From Paenibacillus sp. JJ-100 (GTDB lineage Bacteria > Bacillota > Bacilli > Paenibacillales > Paenibacillaceae), in NCBI RefSeq assembly GCF_948329825.1, contig NZ_CAOJCM010000004.1, positions 248,001 through 312,000 of the forward strand: a stretch of 64,000 bases of DNA, given 5' to 3'. A model generated the notes under the pieces. It did no database searches, had not been told where the DNA came from, and saw only the letters and a program-made list of their open reading frames with translations. Below are positions 25,776 through 33,481 of the stretch, in pieces. The first letter of the stretch is position 1, and every line of letters starts with the position of its first letter. The translations under genes were made by a program, and so were the position numbers.

Positions 25776-26687
25776 TTAAGTTTTTGGTTTGGTGGATGCT
25801 CTTTTGCGTTTTGGTGTAGCAGGTGCTTCTTGATCTCCTCCGACCGCGGCCTGAGCAGTCGTTTTGCGTGGAGCGCGTTTTTTGGGTTTGGCCGTCGTTG
25901 TCCCGGGATCAGCGGGAATAGGCTTCACTGCTTCAATACTTGCTTGAAGCGCCGCCATCAGATCCATAACATTGGCCTCCGGTTTGGATGGAGCAATCTT
26001 GATTTCCTCACCAGCCACCTTGTGCTGAATGAGATCAAGCAATTTTTCACGATAATCATCTGTATATTTGGCAGGTTCAAACGGTGTAGATAGCTGTTCA
26101 ATCAGCAACTTGGCCATGGTGAGTTCTTTTTCGTTCACCTGTTGAACTTCGGGAAGATTGGGAACCTGTGAGACTGGACGGATCTCATCTGGATAGAAAA
26201 TGGTTTCCATCGATAAACAATCCTCCAGCACACGAATGGCAGCAAGACTGCTTTTGGAGCGGATGGAGATTTTGGCGATGCCAATTTTACCTGTATCTCG
26301 CATGGCGTTCATCAGGAGTTGATAAGCATTCCCACCCGCTTGATCGGGCGAAAGGTAATAGGTCTTTTGGAAATAGATTGGATCTATTTCGGTCAAATCC
26401 ACAAAGTCGAGAATCGTAATGGTTTTGCTGCTTGACTCATTCAGAGCTTCAAGTTCTTCTTTTTCAAACAGGACAAATTTACCTTTTTCATATTCATAAC
26501 CTTTGGTGATCTCTTCCCATTTAACGTCCACCTCACAGGAGGGGCACTGCCGTACATAAGCGAGTGGGCTACCACAGACCTTGTGAATGTAACGCATGGA
26601 GATATCCTTGTCTTCGGTGGCCGAGAACATTTTGACAGGCACATGCACGAGACCGAAACTGATAGCGCCTTTCCAGACGGTATGCAT
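25776..26687 (-). CDS. ku: Ku protein (non-homologous end joining)
   Basis: A 303-residue bacterial Ku homodimer subunit that binds double-strand DNA ends and recruits LigD-type enzymes. The N-terminus MHTVWKGAISFGLVHVPVKMFSATEDKDISMRYIHKVCGSP is diagnostic, followed by CPSCEVDVKWEEITKGYEYEKGKFVLFEKEEL and TYYLSPDQAGGNAYQLL. The C-terminus has an extra basic tail (PKKRAPRKTT ... PKRKRASTKPKT) typical of Bacillus and mycobacterial Ku that aids DNA threading and ligase contact. Upstream on this strand there is CATACTA (26728-26722), the consensus -10 of SigG/SigF spore promoters, so forespore expression is likely, as in B. subtilis ykoV. Confidence 0.93.
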   Translation of the reverse strand: MHTVWKGAISFGLVHVPVKMFSATEDKDISMRYIHKVCGSPLAYVRQCPSCEVDVKWEEITKGYEYEKGKFVLFEKEELEALNESSSKTITILDFVDLTEIDPIYFQKTYYLSPDQAGGNAYQLLMNAMRDTGKIGIAKISIRSKSSLAAIRVLEDCLSMETIFYPDEIRPVSQVPNLPEVQQVNEKELTMAKLLIEQLSTPFEPAKYTDDYREKLLDLIQHKVAGEEIKIAPSKPEANVMDLMAALQASIEAVKPIPADPGTTTAKPKKRAPRKTTAQAAVGGDQEAPATPKRKRASTKPKT

Positions 26688-26721
26688 AAGGTCGGCTCCT
26701 TTCCAAGTTCTTTTTTATAAA

Positions 26722-26728
26722 TAGTATG
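26722..26728 (-). promoter_or_regulatory. SigG/SigF-like -10 element for ku
   Basis: CATACTA on the minus strand, 35 nt upstream of the ku start codon. A matching -35 is weak (GACTAT region, 17 nt upstream). Support is mainly from the known forespore control of ku in Bacillus. Confidence 0.4.
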
Positions 26729-26869
26729 GGCAGTTGTTGTGAGAGATAGTCGCGAACCTAACTCAGGATCGTGTAGTTATTTCGGTTGATTTAAGCGGTT
26801 GTGTGCAATCGTTTGTATGGTTCAGTAATAGTCGGGGATGATAACAAAAACAGGATGGGGAGGTGCCAG

Positions 26870-27169
26870 ATGAAGAACAAGAGAGACGAGGAAGAAGCGC
26901 ACAAGCATACATTCACACCTTATCCTCTGAAAGATGCCGAAAGTGCAGAAGAGTTCTACACGCCGGGAACGGATGTGAATTGGGAAGCAGTCACTTCGGA
27001 GAAGCTACCGCTGGATCGTGAATCCTTCATGCTCGACATTGATCGCATGGTGAATGAGGGCTTAGGCGGAGGTCAAGTTACAGAGGATAATGGGTATATT
27101 GGTGACAGTACGACGGATACGATGGTTCAGGAAAATCACAATGAAGATCCGGAAGGAGACTACGAATGA
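26870..27169 (+). CDS. acidic hypothetical protein upstream of sspH
   Basis: 99 residues, strongly acidic (net negative, ending NHNEDPEGDYE), with no membrane segment or recognised domain. The ATG at 26870 has GGGGAGG 6 nt upstream; earlier in-frame starts from 26801 lack such a site. Its stop is 4 nt before the sspH start, and sspH's GGAAGGAG lies inside this gene, so the two are translated from one transcript. Divergent from ku. A small spore-associated role is plausible from context only. Confidence 0.65.
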   Translation: MKNKRDEEEAHKHTFTPYPLKDAESAEEFYTPGTDVNWEAVTSEKLPLDRESFMLDIDRMVNEGLGGGQVTEDNGYIGDSTTDTMVQENHNEDPEGDYE

Positions 27170-27173
27170 GATG

Positions 27174-27350
27174 ATGGATACAAAGCGGGCCAAGGCCATT
27201 TATGATTCCAAAGATACCATTGCAGTGACGCTTGAAGGAGATCCTGTATGGATTGAACATGTGGACGAAGCTAACGGTATGGCAACTGTGCAGGTCGGGA
27301 GCAGACCCGGTAACACTCAAACAGTGCGTGTGGATCGTCTGGAGGAGTAG
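27174..27350 (+). CDS. sspH: small acid-soluble spore protein H
   Basis: 58 residues: begins MDTKRAKAIYDSKDTIAVTLEGDPVWIEHVDEANGMATV and ends RVDRLEE. This is the SspH family pattern (xxKRAKEIxxSxxxIxVxxxGxPVxIxxVDExxxxAxV), and the length is close to B. subtilis SspH (59). SspH is a minor spore-core protein made in the forespore under SigF/SigG. ATG codons at 27171 and 27174 are both possible; the second gives the usual N-terminus. GGAAGGAG lies 12-15 nt upstream, inside the preceding gene. Confidence 0.9.
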   Translation: MDTKRAKAIYDSKDTIAVTLEGDPVWIEHVDEANGMATVQVGSRPGNTQTVRVDRLEE

Positions 27351-27640
27351 CTACCAGGCAATCAAGTATAGACCATCTTGGTGATGAAACTATTGGTGAG
27401 GAAGCATTCGCAATCAATAGTTAGGAAGTAAGCATGGGACCATGATAAGATGGATCTTGCAGATGTAGATATCAATATAGATGTAAAATAGGCTAACTCA
27501 GGTGCTCGTATCTTGTAGAGTGTCCGGAGTGTCCGTAAGCATATTCTAGACGACCGGCACCGAGAGGTGCCGGTTTATTTCATCTCATCGATGAAATAGA
27601 TGAAGATGGTTATGAGAGATGGACTATTGAGCATGTTCCT
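27351..27640 (+). other. intergenic with terminator after sspH
   Basis: About 290 nt. Contains a clear stem-loop ACCGGCACC-GAGA-GGTGCCGGT (27553-27574) followed by TTTATTT, likely the terminator of the sspH transcript, and a short direct repeat AGTGTCCG. Nothing else recognised. Confidence 0.6.
27553..27581 (+). terminator. intrinsic terminator after sspH
   Basis: Perfect 9-nt arms with a GAGA tetraloop and a broken T-tail (TTTATTTC). Confidence 0.7.
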
Positions 27641-27646
27641 TCGATG

Positions 27647-27675
27647 TTGCGGGGGAGGAAAGGGACCGATATAAT
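27647..27675 (+). promoter_or_regulatory. SigA-type promoter of the tsaE operon
   Basis: TTGCGG (27647-27652) and TATAAT (27670-27675), 17 nt apart. Transcription would begin near 27682, which favours the tsaE start at 27725 over the earlier TTG at 27644. Confidence 0.45.
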
Positions 27676-27724
27676 AAGGGTCAAAGTGAACTCAGGCGGG
27701 GAACCGTCAAAGGTGGGGCGTATA

Positions 27725-28210
27725 TTGAATCAGACGCATGAGCAGTGGGTGTATGAGTCCCATAGCATTGCAGATACAGAAGCGCTGGCGTCGGCTCTTG
27801 CCACGCAAGCACATGCCGGAATGGTCATTGCATTGGATGGCGATTTGGGTGCCGGCAAAACAGCATTTTCCCAGAAGTTTGCTTGGCATCTGGGTGTGAG
27901 GGATGTCGTGAGCAGTCCGACATTCACGTTAATTAAGGAATACGAGGGAAGATTGCCTTTATACCACATGGATGTATATCGAATTTCGCTGGAAGAAGCG
28001 GACGAGCTGGGGCTTGAAGAGTATTTTTACGGTACAGGAGTCAGTCTTGTAGAGTGGGCTAGCATCATTCCTGAGCTTCTACCGCAAGACCATCTTCATG
28101 TACAGATTGAAACCATGGGTCCGGAAGAACGCAAGATTACACTGGATGGGTACGGTGAAGGGTATGCCGCGCTGTGCCGACAGTTCAGACAGAATGGAGT
28201 CATAGGATGA
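27725..28210 (+). CDS. tsaE: tRNA t6A biosynthesis ATPase TsaE
   Basis: About 161 residues from TTG at 27725, with AGGTGGGG 6-7 nt upstream. An ATPase needed for threonylcarbamoyl-adenosine (t6A37) formation on ANN-reading tRNAs, working with TsaB and TsaD. Walker A GDLGAGKT at residues 39-46; SSPTFTLIKEYEGRLPLYHMDVYRISLEEADELGLEEYFYGTGVSLVEWA is the canonical TsaE core. The chosen start matches family length (B. subtilis 158); the longer frame would begin upstream of the predicted promoter. It overlaps tsaB by 4 nt. Confidence 0.93.
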   Translation: MNQTHEQWVYESHSIADTEALASALATQAHAGMVIALDGDLGAGKTAFSQKFAWHLGVRDVVSSPTFTLIKEYEGRLPLYHMDVYRISLEEADELGLEEYFYGTGVSLVEWASIIPELLPQDHLHVQIETMGPEERKITLDGYGEGYAALCRQFRQNGVIG

Positions 28211-29058
28211 TGGAAGATTTGCAAAAAAAGCCGCGTCAGCGGTTTTTGGTGTTGGATACATCCACCGCAGTCATGGCTGCAGCGGTGATGGAGGAGCGAT
28301 CGCTGCTGGAAGAACGCAATGAGCGTGCTGAGCGTAATCACTCGGTGCACGTTGTGCCAGTGATGGAGCAGTTGCTCGCTGCCAGCAGTACGGAACCGGG
28401 CCAGCTAGACGGTATTGCCGTCGGCATTGGTCCGGGTTCCTACACGGGCATACGCATTGCGGTGACCGCGGCGAAGACGCTTGCCTGGGCTTGGGACATC
28501 CCCGTTGCCGGGGTGTCCAGCCTTCAGGCTCTCGCCTGGGGCGGCTGGCATAGCGGCCTCGCCGCCAAGGCAGAAGCTGCGGCTGATCATGCCGCAGCCG
28601 TACCTAGCGGAACGCCATCCGCGGACCAGGGCGGCACAGGTGCCGCCCCTGTCCACTGGATCGTTCCGCTCGTGGATGCGCGGCGCGGTCAAGCCTATAC
28701 CGCGCTGTTCGCCTCCGCCGGCGGCGATGCGCCCCGCCGGCTGGCGCCGGATGCCATCCGCCAAATGGACGGATGGCTGGAAGAGCTCGCCGCCCGCCTG
28801 GCGGAGGCGGCGCCGGAAGAGCGGCCGGCTGCCGTCTGGATCGTCGGCGAGACGGCCCAGCATGCGGCGGCAGCGGCAGAGCTTCGCTGCCCCGCAGGAA
28901 CGGCGCTCCAGCTCGTACCGTATGAGCTGGAAGGCCGCTGGATTGGGCGCCTTGGCGCCGAAGCGCTGCTTGCAGGTCAGCGTGACGACGTACATGCGCT
29001 GGTGCCGAACTACACCCAGCTGTCCGAGGCGGAAGCGAACCTGCTGCGCAAAGGCTGA
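28207..29058 (+). CDS. tsaB: tRNA t6A biosynthesis protein TsaB
   Basis: A 283-residue TsaB, a catalytically inactive TsaD paralog that dimerises with it. Seen: FLVLDTSTAVMAAAVME at the N-terminus, ERNHSVHVVPVMEQLL, and VGIGPGSYTGIRIAVTAAKTLAWAWDIPVAGVSSLQALAW. The C-terminal half is long and alanine-rich (AAKAEAAADHAAAVPSG, AARLAEAAPEERPAAVW) and longer than in B. subtilis (about 230 residues). DNA from about 28480 to 29040 is very GC-rich: 89 of 120 bases at 28681-28800. That is far above its neighbours and opens long spurious frames on other strands. It starts inside the tsaE stop (ATGA). Confidence 0.9.
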   Translation: MMEDLQKKPRQRFLVLDTSTAVMAAAVMEERSLLEERNERAERNHSVHVVPVMEQLLAASSTEPGQLDGIAVGIGPGSYTGIRIAVTAAKTLAWAWDIPVAGVSSLQALAWGGWHSGLAAKAEAAADHAAAVPSGTPSADQGGTGAAPVHWIVPLVDARRGQAYTALFASAGGDAPRRLAPDAIRQMDGWLEELAARLAEAAPEERPAAVWIVGETAQHAAAAAELRCPAGTALQLVPYELEGRWIGRLGAEALLAGQRDDVHALVPNYTQLSEAEANLLRKG

Positions 29059-29074
29059 AGGGAGAGGGAAGCGG

Positions 29075-29596
29075 ATGGAGAACGTTGCGAACGAAGGACA
29101 GGACACCATGTTTCAGTTCAGACTCATGACGGTAGCGGATATTCCGGGCGTGATGGAGATCGAGCATGAGGCATTTACCCTCCCTTGGACGGAAGAGGCT
29201 TTTCACAATGAATTAAACCATAATCATTTTGCTAAATATATGGTCATGGAACTGGATGGGATTCCCATTGGATATGCAGGCATGTGGACAATTATGGACG
29301 AAGCCCACATTACCAATATTGCCGTGAGAAAAGCATACCAGGGCCGCAAGCTTGGTGAGAAGTTGCTGGATGAGCTAATGAAAACGGCAGCGTATCTCGG
29401 GATGGAGCGAATGACACTGGAAGTCAGAGTGTCGAATATTGTAGCTCAGAATTTGTATCAGAAAAAAGGGTTTGAATCGGCTGGTCTGCGCAAAGGGTAT
29501 TACTCCGATAATGGAGAGGATGCAATGATCATGTGGGCGGCACTGCCGCCTGTGAGCCGGAGCGGCGAAGAGGAAGGAAGCGTACAGGATTCATGA
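29075..29596 (+). CDS. rimI: ribosomal protein S18 alanine N-acetyltransferase RimI
   Basis: 173 residues from ATG 29075 (GGGAGAGG upstream); a second ATG at 29108 (MFQFRLMTVADI) with AAGGACAGG is also possible. GNAT fold: FRLMTVADIPGVMEIEHEAFTLPWTEEAFHNEL, IGYAGMWTIMDEAHITNIAVRKAYQGRKLGEKLLDELM (acetyl-CoA loop Q/R-x-x-G-x-G/L, here YQGRKLG), and LEVRVSNIVAQNLYQKKGFESAGLRKGYYSDNGEDAMIMW. RimI acetylates S18 and possibly other N-termini. The gene lies between tsaB and tsaD as in most Bacilli. The frame extends far upstream over tsaB, but that part is a GC-driven shadow. Confidence 0.9.
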   Translation: MENVANEGQDTMFQFRLMTVADIPGVMEIEHEAFTLPWTEEAFHNELNHNHFAKYMVMELDGIPIGYAGMWTIMDEAHITNIAVRKAYQGRKLGEKLLDELMKTAAYLGMERMTLEVRVSNIVAQNLYQKKGFESAGLRKGYYSDNGEDAMIMWAALPPVSRSGEEEGSVQDS

Positions 29597-30648
29597 ACGA
29601 TCTTATAGATAATCAACAAGGCTATGCCCCATCCTATATTCTGGCGGTTGAGACAAGCTGTGATGAAACATCGGTAGCCGTTGTTAAAGATGGGCGTGAG
29701 GTGCTGTCGAATCTGATCTCGAGTCAGATTGAAACACATAAAGCATTTGGCGGCGTTGTACCGGAGGTGGCTTCGCGTAAGCACGTTGAAGTGATCACGC
29801 TGATGCTGGAGCAGGCCATTGAGCAGTCCGGCATTCGTCCGCGTGATTTGAGCGCAATTGCGGTCACCCAAGGACCTGGATTGGTCGGTGCACTACTGGT
29901 GGGCATCGTAGCAGCCAAAACGCTGGCCATGGCACTGGGCAAACCGCTGATCGGCACCCATCATATAGCCGGGCATATTTATGCGAATCGCCTTGTGCGT
30001 GAACTGCAATATCCGGCGATGGCTCTCGTCGTATCTGGCGGACATACAGAGCTTGTACATCTGGAATCCGAAGGCAAGTTCAAGCTGATCGGCCGTACAC
30101 GGGACGATGCTGTTGGTGAAGCCTATGACAAAGTGGCTCGTGCTCTGGGCTGTCCTTATCCGGGGGGCCCGCATGTAGACCGGATGGCATCCGAGGCTGA
30201 GGACGTTGTTCCCCTGCCACGAGTATGGCTTGAAGCAGGTTCGTATGACTTCAGTCTCAGCGGATTGAAATCAGCGGTATTGAACGCGTTGAATCAAGCC
30301 AAGATGCGTGGTGAAACACTGGAGCCGTCTGCGGTAGCACGTGGTTTTCAGGAAGCAGTCGTTGAAGTGCTCGTGGAAAAAGCGGTACGTGCTGTTCGTG
30401 AATACGGATCACGTCAGTTACTTCTGTGCGGCGGGGTTGCAGCCAATCGTGGCTTGCGGACAGCTTTGCAGGAACGCTGCGCGAAGGAAGGGCTGGAGCT
30501 GGTCATTCCGCCAATGGAGTATTGTACGGATAATGCAGCTATGATTGGCGCAGCGGCACATCTGAAATGGATTCGCGGCGAGGGGACTAATTTTGACGCG
30601 AAGGCAGACCCGGGACTTTCTTTGGAAGCTTGGTCGGTACAGTCTTGA
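29593..30648 (+). CDS. tsaD: tRNA N6-adenosine threonylcarbamoyltransferase TsaD
   Basis: A 351-residue metalloenzyme (formerly Gcp/YdiE) that transfers the threonylcarbamoyl group to A37 of tRNA. Signatures: ILAVETSCDETSVAVV (17-31), GGVVPEVASRKHVE, GPGLVGALLVG, the metal site HHIAGH at residues 123-128, VVSGGHTELV, DDAVGEAYDKVARALGCPYPGGP, CGGVAANRGLR and MEYCTDNAAMIG. The ATG at 29593 overlaps the rimI stop (ATGA). It completes the tsaE-tsaB-rimI-tsaD operon. No intrinsic terminator is visible before the next promoter at 30725. Confidence 0.95.
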   Translation: MNDLIDNQQGYAPSYILAVETSCDETSVAVVKDGREVLSNLISSQIETHKAFGGVVPEVASRKHVEVITLMLEQAIEQSGIRPRDLSAIAVTQGPGLVGALLVGIVAAKTLAMALGKPLIGTHHIAGHIYANRLVRELQYPAMALVVSGGHTELVHLESEGKFKLIGRTRDDAVGEAYDKVARALGCPYPGGPHVDRMASEAEDVVPLPRVWLEAGSYDFSLSGLKSAVLNALNQAKMRGETLEPSAVARGFQEAVVEVLVEKAVRAVREYGSRQLLLCGGVAANRGLRTALQERCAKEGLELVIPPMEYCTDNAAMIGAAAHLKWIRGEGTNFDAKADPGLSLEAWSVQS

Positions 30649-30724
30649 AGCATAGAATGTTGTGGAGTTCGAATTTAGTGTAGTGTGTTTTGGAAAGAGA
30701 TTTTTTCATTTTTGGGATGTATGG

Positions 30725-30753
30725 TTGACAGCGGTTGGCGAAGAATGTATATT
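30725..30753 (+). promoter_or_regulatory. SigA promoter of the leuA leader
   Basis: TTGACA (30725-30730), 17-nt spacer, TATATT (30748-30753). Transcription should begin near 30760 and run through two T-box leaders into leuA. Confidence 0.75.
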
Positions 30754-30759
30754 AGTTAC

Positions 30760-31222
30760 AAATTTAAGCAGGATTCATTTCCTAAACTGATAAACGCAAT
30801 GAACAGGAACAGTAAGGTTACTCCCGGTCATAGAGAGCTGCGGAATGGTGCAACGCAGACGAAGGACACCTGAAACTCACCTGGAAGCGGAACGATGGAA
30901 CGCGGCTGTTCTATAAAGGAAGTAGAAGATTGAATCAGCCAGAGTATATCGTTACGGGTTGCCTCCGTGAAAGGGCCATTGTTATCGATCGAACTTAGGA
31001 TTGAAGCGAAACGGAGAAGACTTCCGTTACGATAAATACGAAGTGTGGGATCGATATACAATACTAAGGGGATTTTCAGACCGAATCATTTTGTCGTTGT
31101 CGTGTGCAGCATGCGCAGGATACGGATAAAGTGGCCACGGAATGAGAGTCAACAAGAGTGGTACCGCGAAGGTGAACAGCCTGTCGTCTCTTGCATGATG
31201 CAGGAGAGGGCAGGCTTTTTTG
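30760..31222 (+). promoter_or_regulatory. T-box riboswitch 1 (leucine, CUC specifier)
   Basis: A tRNA-sensing leader. Stem I features: AATGAACAGGAACAGTAAG, the AGAGAGCTGCGG ... TGGTGC ... CGCAG bulge and loop segment, and the specifier CTC (Leu) at 30876-30878 in TGAAACTCACC. The T-box core AGAGTGGTACCGCG lies at 31155-31168. The terminator has outer arms AGCCTG (31178-31183) and CAGGCT (31211-31216) plus a T-run to 31221. Uncharged tRNA-Leu pairs with specifier and T-box to form the antiterminator, permitting readthrough. Confidence 0.9.
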
Positions 31223-31239
31223 ATTTTTATTTTTTCGTC

Positions 31240-31636
31240 AATGTAACAATAAATGTCATATCAACAAAGGTAATGAACGGGAGCAGTAGAATGACAAAGG
31301 CGCTCAGAGAGCTGCGGGGTGGTGCGACGCAGTGGCTGGAATCGTTTGAATCTCGCCCGGGAACAGAGCTTTGGAAACATGAGAAGAGGTAGAGCGTGCA
31401 CCTCACTAAACGAGACGGTGTCAACTCATGTGTACATAGCAACGGCTAACCCCCGTTACAGGGTGTTTCTCTGAATTGTTACGGTTCCGCCGTAGTTAGG
31501 GTGAGTCTAATGGACTTTTTGGAGAACACGAGGTGGATGGCACCAGCGCAGGCTGGGCGATCAAGCGAGAGTGGTACCGCGGAGGGGAGAATAACCCGCC
31601 GTCTCTTTGATGAGATGGCGGGTTATTTGTTTTTGC
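31240..31636 (+). promoter_or_regulatory. T-box riboswitch 2 (leucine, CUC specifier)
   Basis: A second, complete T-box immediately downstream of the first. AATGAACGGGAGCAGTAG and AGAGAGCTGCGG ... TGGTGC ... CGCAG repeat the first leader's stem I, with specifier CTC at 31352-31354 in TGAATCTCGCC. The T-box core GAGTGGTACCGCGG is at 31568-31581. The terminator arms ATAACCCGCC (31591-31600) and GGCGGGTTAT (31617-31626) are followed by a T-rich tail. No separate promoter was found between the two, so both probably act in series on one transcript. Confidence 0.9.
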
Positions 31637-31711
31637 TGCCGGCAGCAGGGTGGGCAAATGAAACAACCATATGGGATGCATGGTGCATCAGTCGACATCA
31701 GAATAATTCAG

Positions 31712-31731
31712 AGTGTAAGTCGACGTACACT
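31712..31731. repeat. near-perfect palindrome centred on GTCGAC
   Basis: AGTGTAAGTCGACGTACACT: 18 of 20 positions are symmetric. It is in the stretch between T-box 2 and leuA and is not followed by a T-run, so it is an operator or RNA stem candidate, not a terminator. Confidence 0.5.
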
Positions 31732-31807
31732 TTGAACCAACACCGGAGGATATATTTTCACAAACCATTCGTACAAGTGCAGAAGTGAGCTGAGAAAGAA
31801 AGTATAA

Positions 31808-31852
31808 TTTCGTCCCTTTCGTCTTTTTCGTCCGTCTCGTCCGTCTCGTGCA
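31808..31852 (+). repeat. 9-nt tandem repeat, consensus TYTCGTCCG
   Basis: Five adjacent units of nine bases: TTTCGTCCC, TTTCGTCTT, TTTCGTCCG, TCTCGTCCG, TCTCGTGCA. Pyrimidine-rich, in the untranslated region between T-box 2 and leuA. Copy number could vary between strains. Confidence 0.7.
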
Positions 31853-31867
31853 AGTCGGAAGTTGATT

Positions 31868-31886
31868 CTGGTTCATAATGAACCAG
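31868..31886. repeat. perfect 19-bp palindrome 39 nt before leuA
   Basis: CTGGTTCATAATGAACCAG: nine-base arms around a central A. Possible operator or RNA hairpin close to the leuA ribosome-binding site (GGAGG at 31911-31915). Confidence 0.6.
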
Positions 31887-31924
31887 CCGCACGGGATATC
31901 CTAAAATAATGGAGGCTGAATCGT

Positions 31925-33481
31925 ATGACCACCAATCCGAATAAACGCATGATTGAAATTTTTGATACAACGCTGCGCGATGGAGAACAAGCGCCTGGAG
32001 CCAGTCTTCATCCTGAGCAAAAGATAGAACTGGCTCACCAGTTGGCTGCGCTAGGCATTGACGTCATTGAGCCAGGATTCCCAATCTCCAGTCCAGGAGA
32101 ATTTGCAGCAGTTCAGGCGATATCAAGACAATTGCAGCAAGTCGAAATCTGCGGATTCGCGCGTGCAGTCAGAGGAGACATCGATGCAGCGGTGAAAGCA
32201 ACGGCAGATGCAGCTCGGCGACGAATCCACTTGTTCATATCTTCTTCCGATATTCATATTGAACACCAGTTGCGTCGTCCGCGTAGTGAAGTGGTGGCTA
32301 CCGCAAGAGAGATGGTTTCCTACGCTCGTCAGTTTACGGATACGGTGGAATTCACCGCAATGGATGCGGCGCGTACCAAGATCGATGATCTGATTGAAAT
32401 GATAGAGGTAGCCATTGAAGCAGGTGCAAGCATTATTAATCTGCCGGATACGGTGGGGTACGCACTGCCGCATGAGTACGGGGAGATGTTCCGACGAGTA
32501 CGTGAGGGAGCAAGAGGCGGCGATCGTGTCCGCTATAGTGCTCACTGTCATAACGATCTGGGATTAGCTGTGGCGAACAGTCTGGCTGCCATCGCGAATG
32601 GGGCTTCACAGATTGAAGTGACGATCAATGGAATTGGAGAACGAACGGGTAATTGTGCACTGGAAGAGCTGATTATGGCGCTGGAGACGCGTGGTGATGT
32701 GATTGGGGCGACGACCAACATCAAGCTGAATCAGCTGTATGAGACCTCTCGCCAGATTAGCCGGGCCATGCATTTTCCGATTGCCTACAATAAACCGGTT
32801 GTGGGACGCAATGCGTTCCAGCACGAATCAGGCATCCACCAGGATGGTTTGCTGAAAAACCGTAATACGTATGAAATTATGGACCCGGAAGCACTAGGTA
32901 TTCCGCGTAGTATGATTATATTGGGCAAACATTCAGGTCGTCACGCCTTGAAGGATCGGGTACGCAAATACGGATTTGAACCGGATGAGCAGCAGATGGA
33001 GCAACTGTATGAAGTGTTCAAAGTGACCGCAGATCAGCAAAAAGTAGTGAGTGATGATCAACTGCTGCAGATGGTAAGCCAAACGATGAACATCCCGGCA
33101 CAGGACTACGAGCTAGTCGAGCTGCAGGTGACTGCGGGCAGCATGACAGATCGGATGGCTGCCGTCCGCATTCGCACGAGTGCAGGGGAACATGCATATT
33201 CCGCCGTAGGCAAAGGGCCTGTAGATGCAACGATTCAGGCTATTGGTCAGTGTATATCGGATGATATTACGTTTGTAGACATGGAGATGCATGCGTTGAG
33301 TAGTGGAGAAGGGGCTAGCGCGGAAGCTGTAATCACGGTGGAACGTGCCGGACGAGAATTCCGGGGGACTGCGACACATCATGATATCGTCATGGCCGCA
33401 GGTTTGGCGTATGTTGCGGCATGTAATGCAGCTGGACTGAAAGCAGAATCCCCGGAAGATGAAGAGGTGTCTGTACAATAG
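31925..33481 (+). CDS. leuA: 2-isopropylmalate synthase
   Basis: 518 residues, the first committed step of leucine synthesis: acetyl-CoA plus 2-oxoisovalerate gives 2-isopropylmalate. The TIM-barrel has IEIFDTTLRDGEQAPGASL (residues 10-28, with metal-binding Asp), YSAHCHNDLGLAVANSLAAIANGASQIEVTINGIGERTGNCALEE (HxH metal site), and HESGIHQDGLLKN. A C-terminal leucine-sensing LeuA_dimer domain spans about residues 385-505. GGAGG lies 9 nt before the ATG. It stands alone here (no leuBCD neighbour), behind two leucine T-boxes. The related citramalate synthase is possible, but Leu T-box control and length favour LeuA. Confidence 0.93.
   Translation: MTTNPNKRMIEIFDTTLRDGEQAPGASLHPEQKIELAHQLAALGIDVIEPGFPISSPGEFAAVQAISRQLQQVEICGFARAVRGDIDAAVKATADAARRRIHLFISSSDIHIEHQLRRPRSEVVATAREMVSYARQFTDTVEFTAMDAARTKIDDLIEMIEVAIEAGASIINLPDTVGYALPHEYGEMFRRVREGARGGDRVRYSAHCHNDLGLAVANSLAAIANGASQIEVTINGIGERTGNCALEELIMALETRGDVIGATTNIKLNQLYETSRQISRAMHFPIAYNKPVVGRNAFQHESGIHQDGLLKNRNTYEIMDPEALGIPRSMIILGKHSGRHALKDRVRKYGFEPDEQQMEQLYEVFKVTADQQKVVSDDQLLQMVSQTMNIPAQDYELVELQVTAGSMTDRMAAVRIRTSAGEHAYSAVGKGPVDATIQAIGQCISDDITFVDMEMHALSSGEGASAEAVITVERAGREFRGTATHHDIVMAAGLAYVAACNAAGLKAESPEDEEVSVQ

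Noticed and set aside
28405..29206. Long overlapping frames on both strands across tsaB (and the upstream extension of rimI)
   Set aside because: They arise from the GC-rich stretch that lacks stop codons. tsaB and rimI frames have family motifs and ribosome-binding sites; these do not.
31501..31788. 95-codon frame upstream of leuA
   Set aside because: Lies over the second T-box and its terminator; an RNA element explains the conservation.
31808..31852. TCGTC repeat tract as a CRISPR or mobile-element remnant
   Set aside because: Units are adjacent 9-mers without spacers, flanking target duplications or a transposase; a simple tandem repeat is sufficient.
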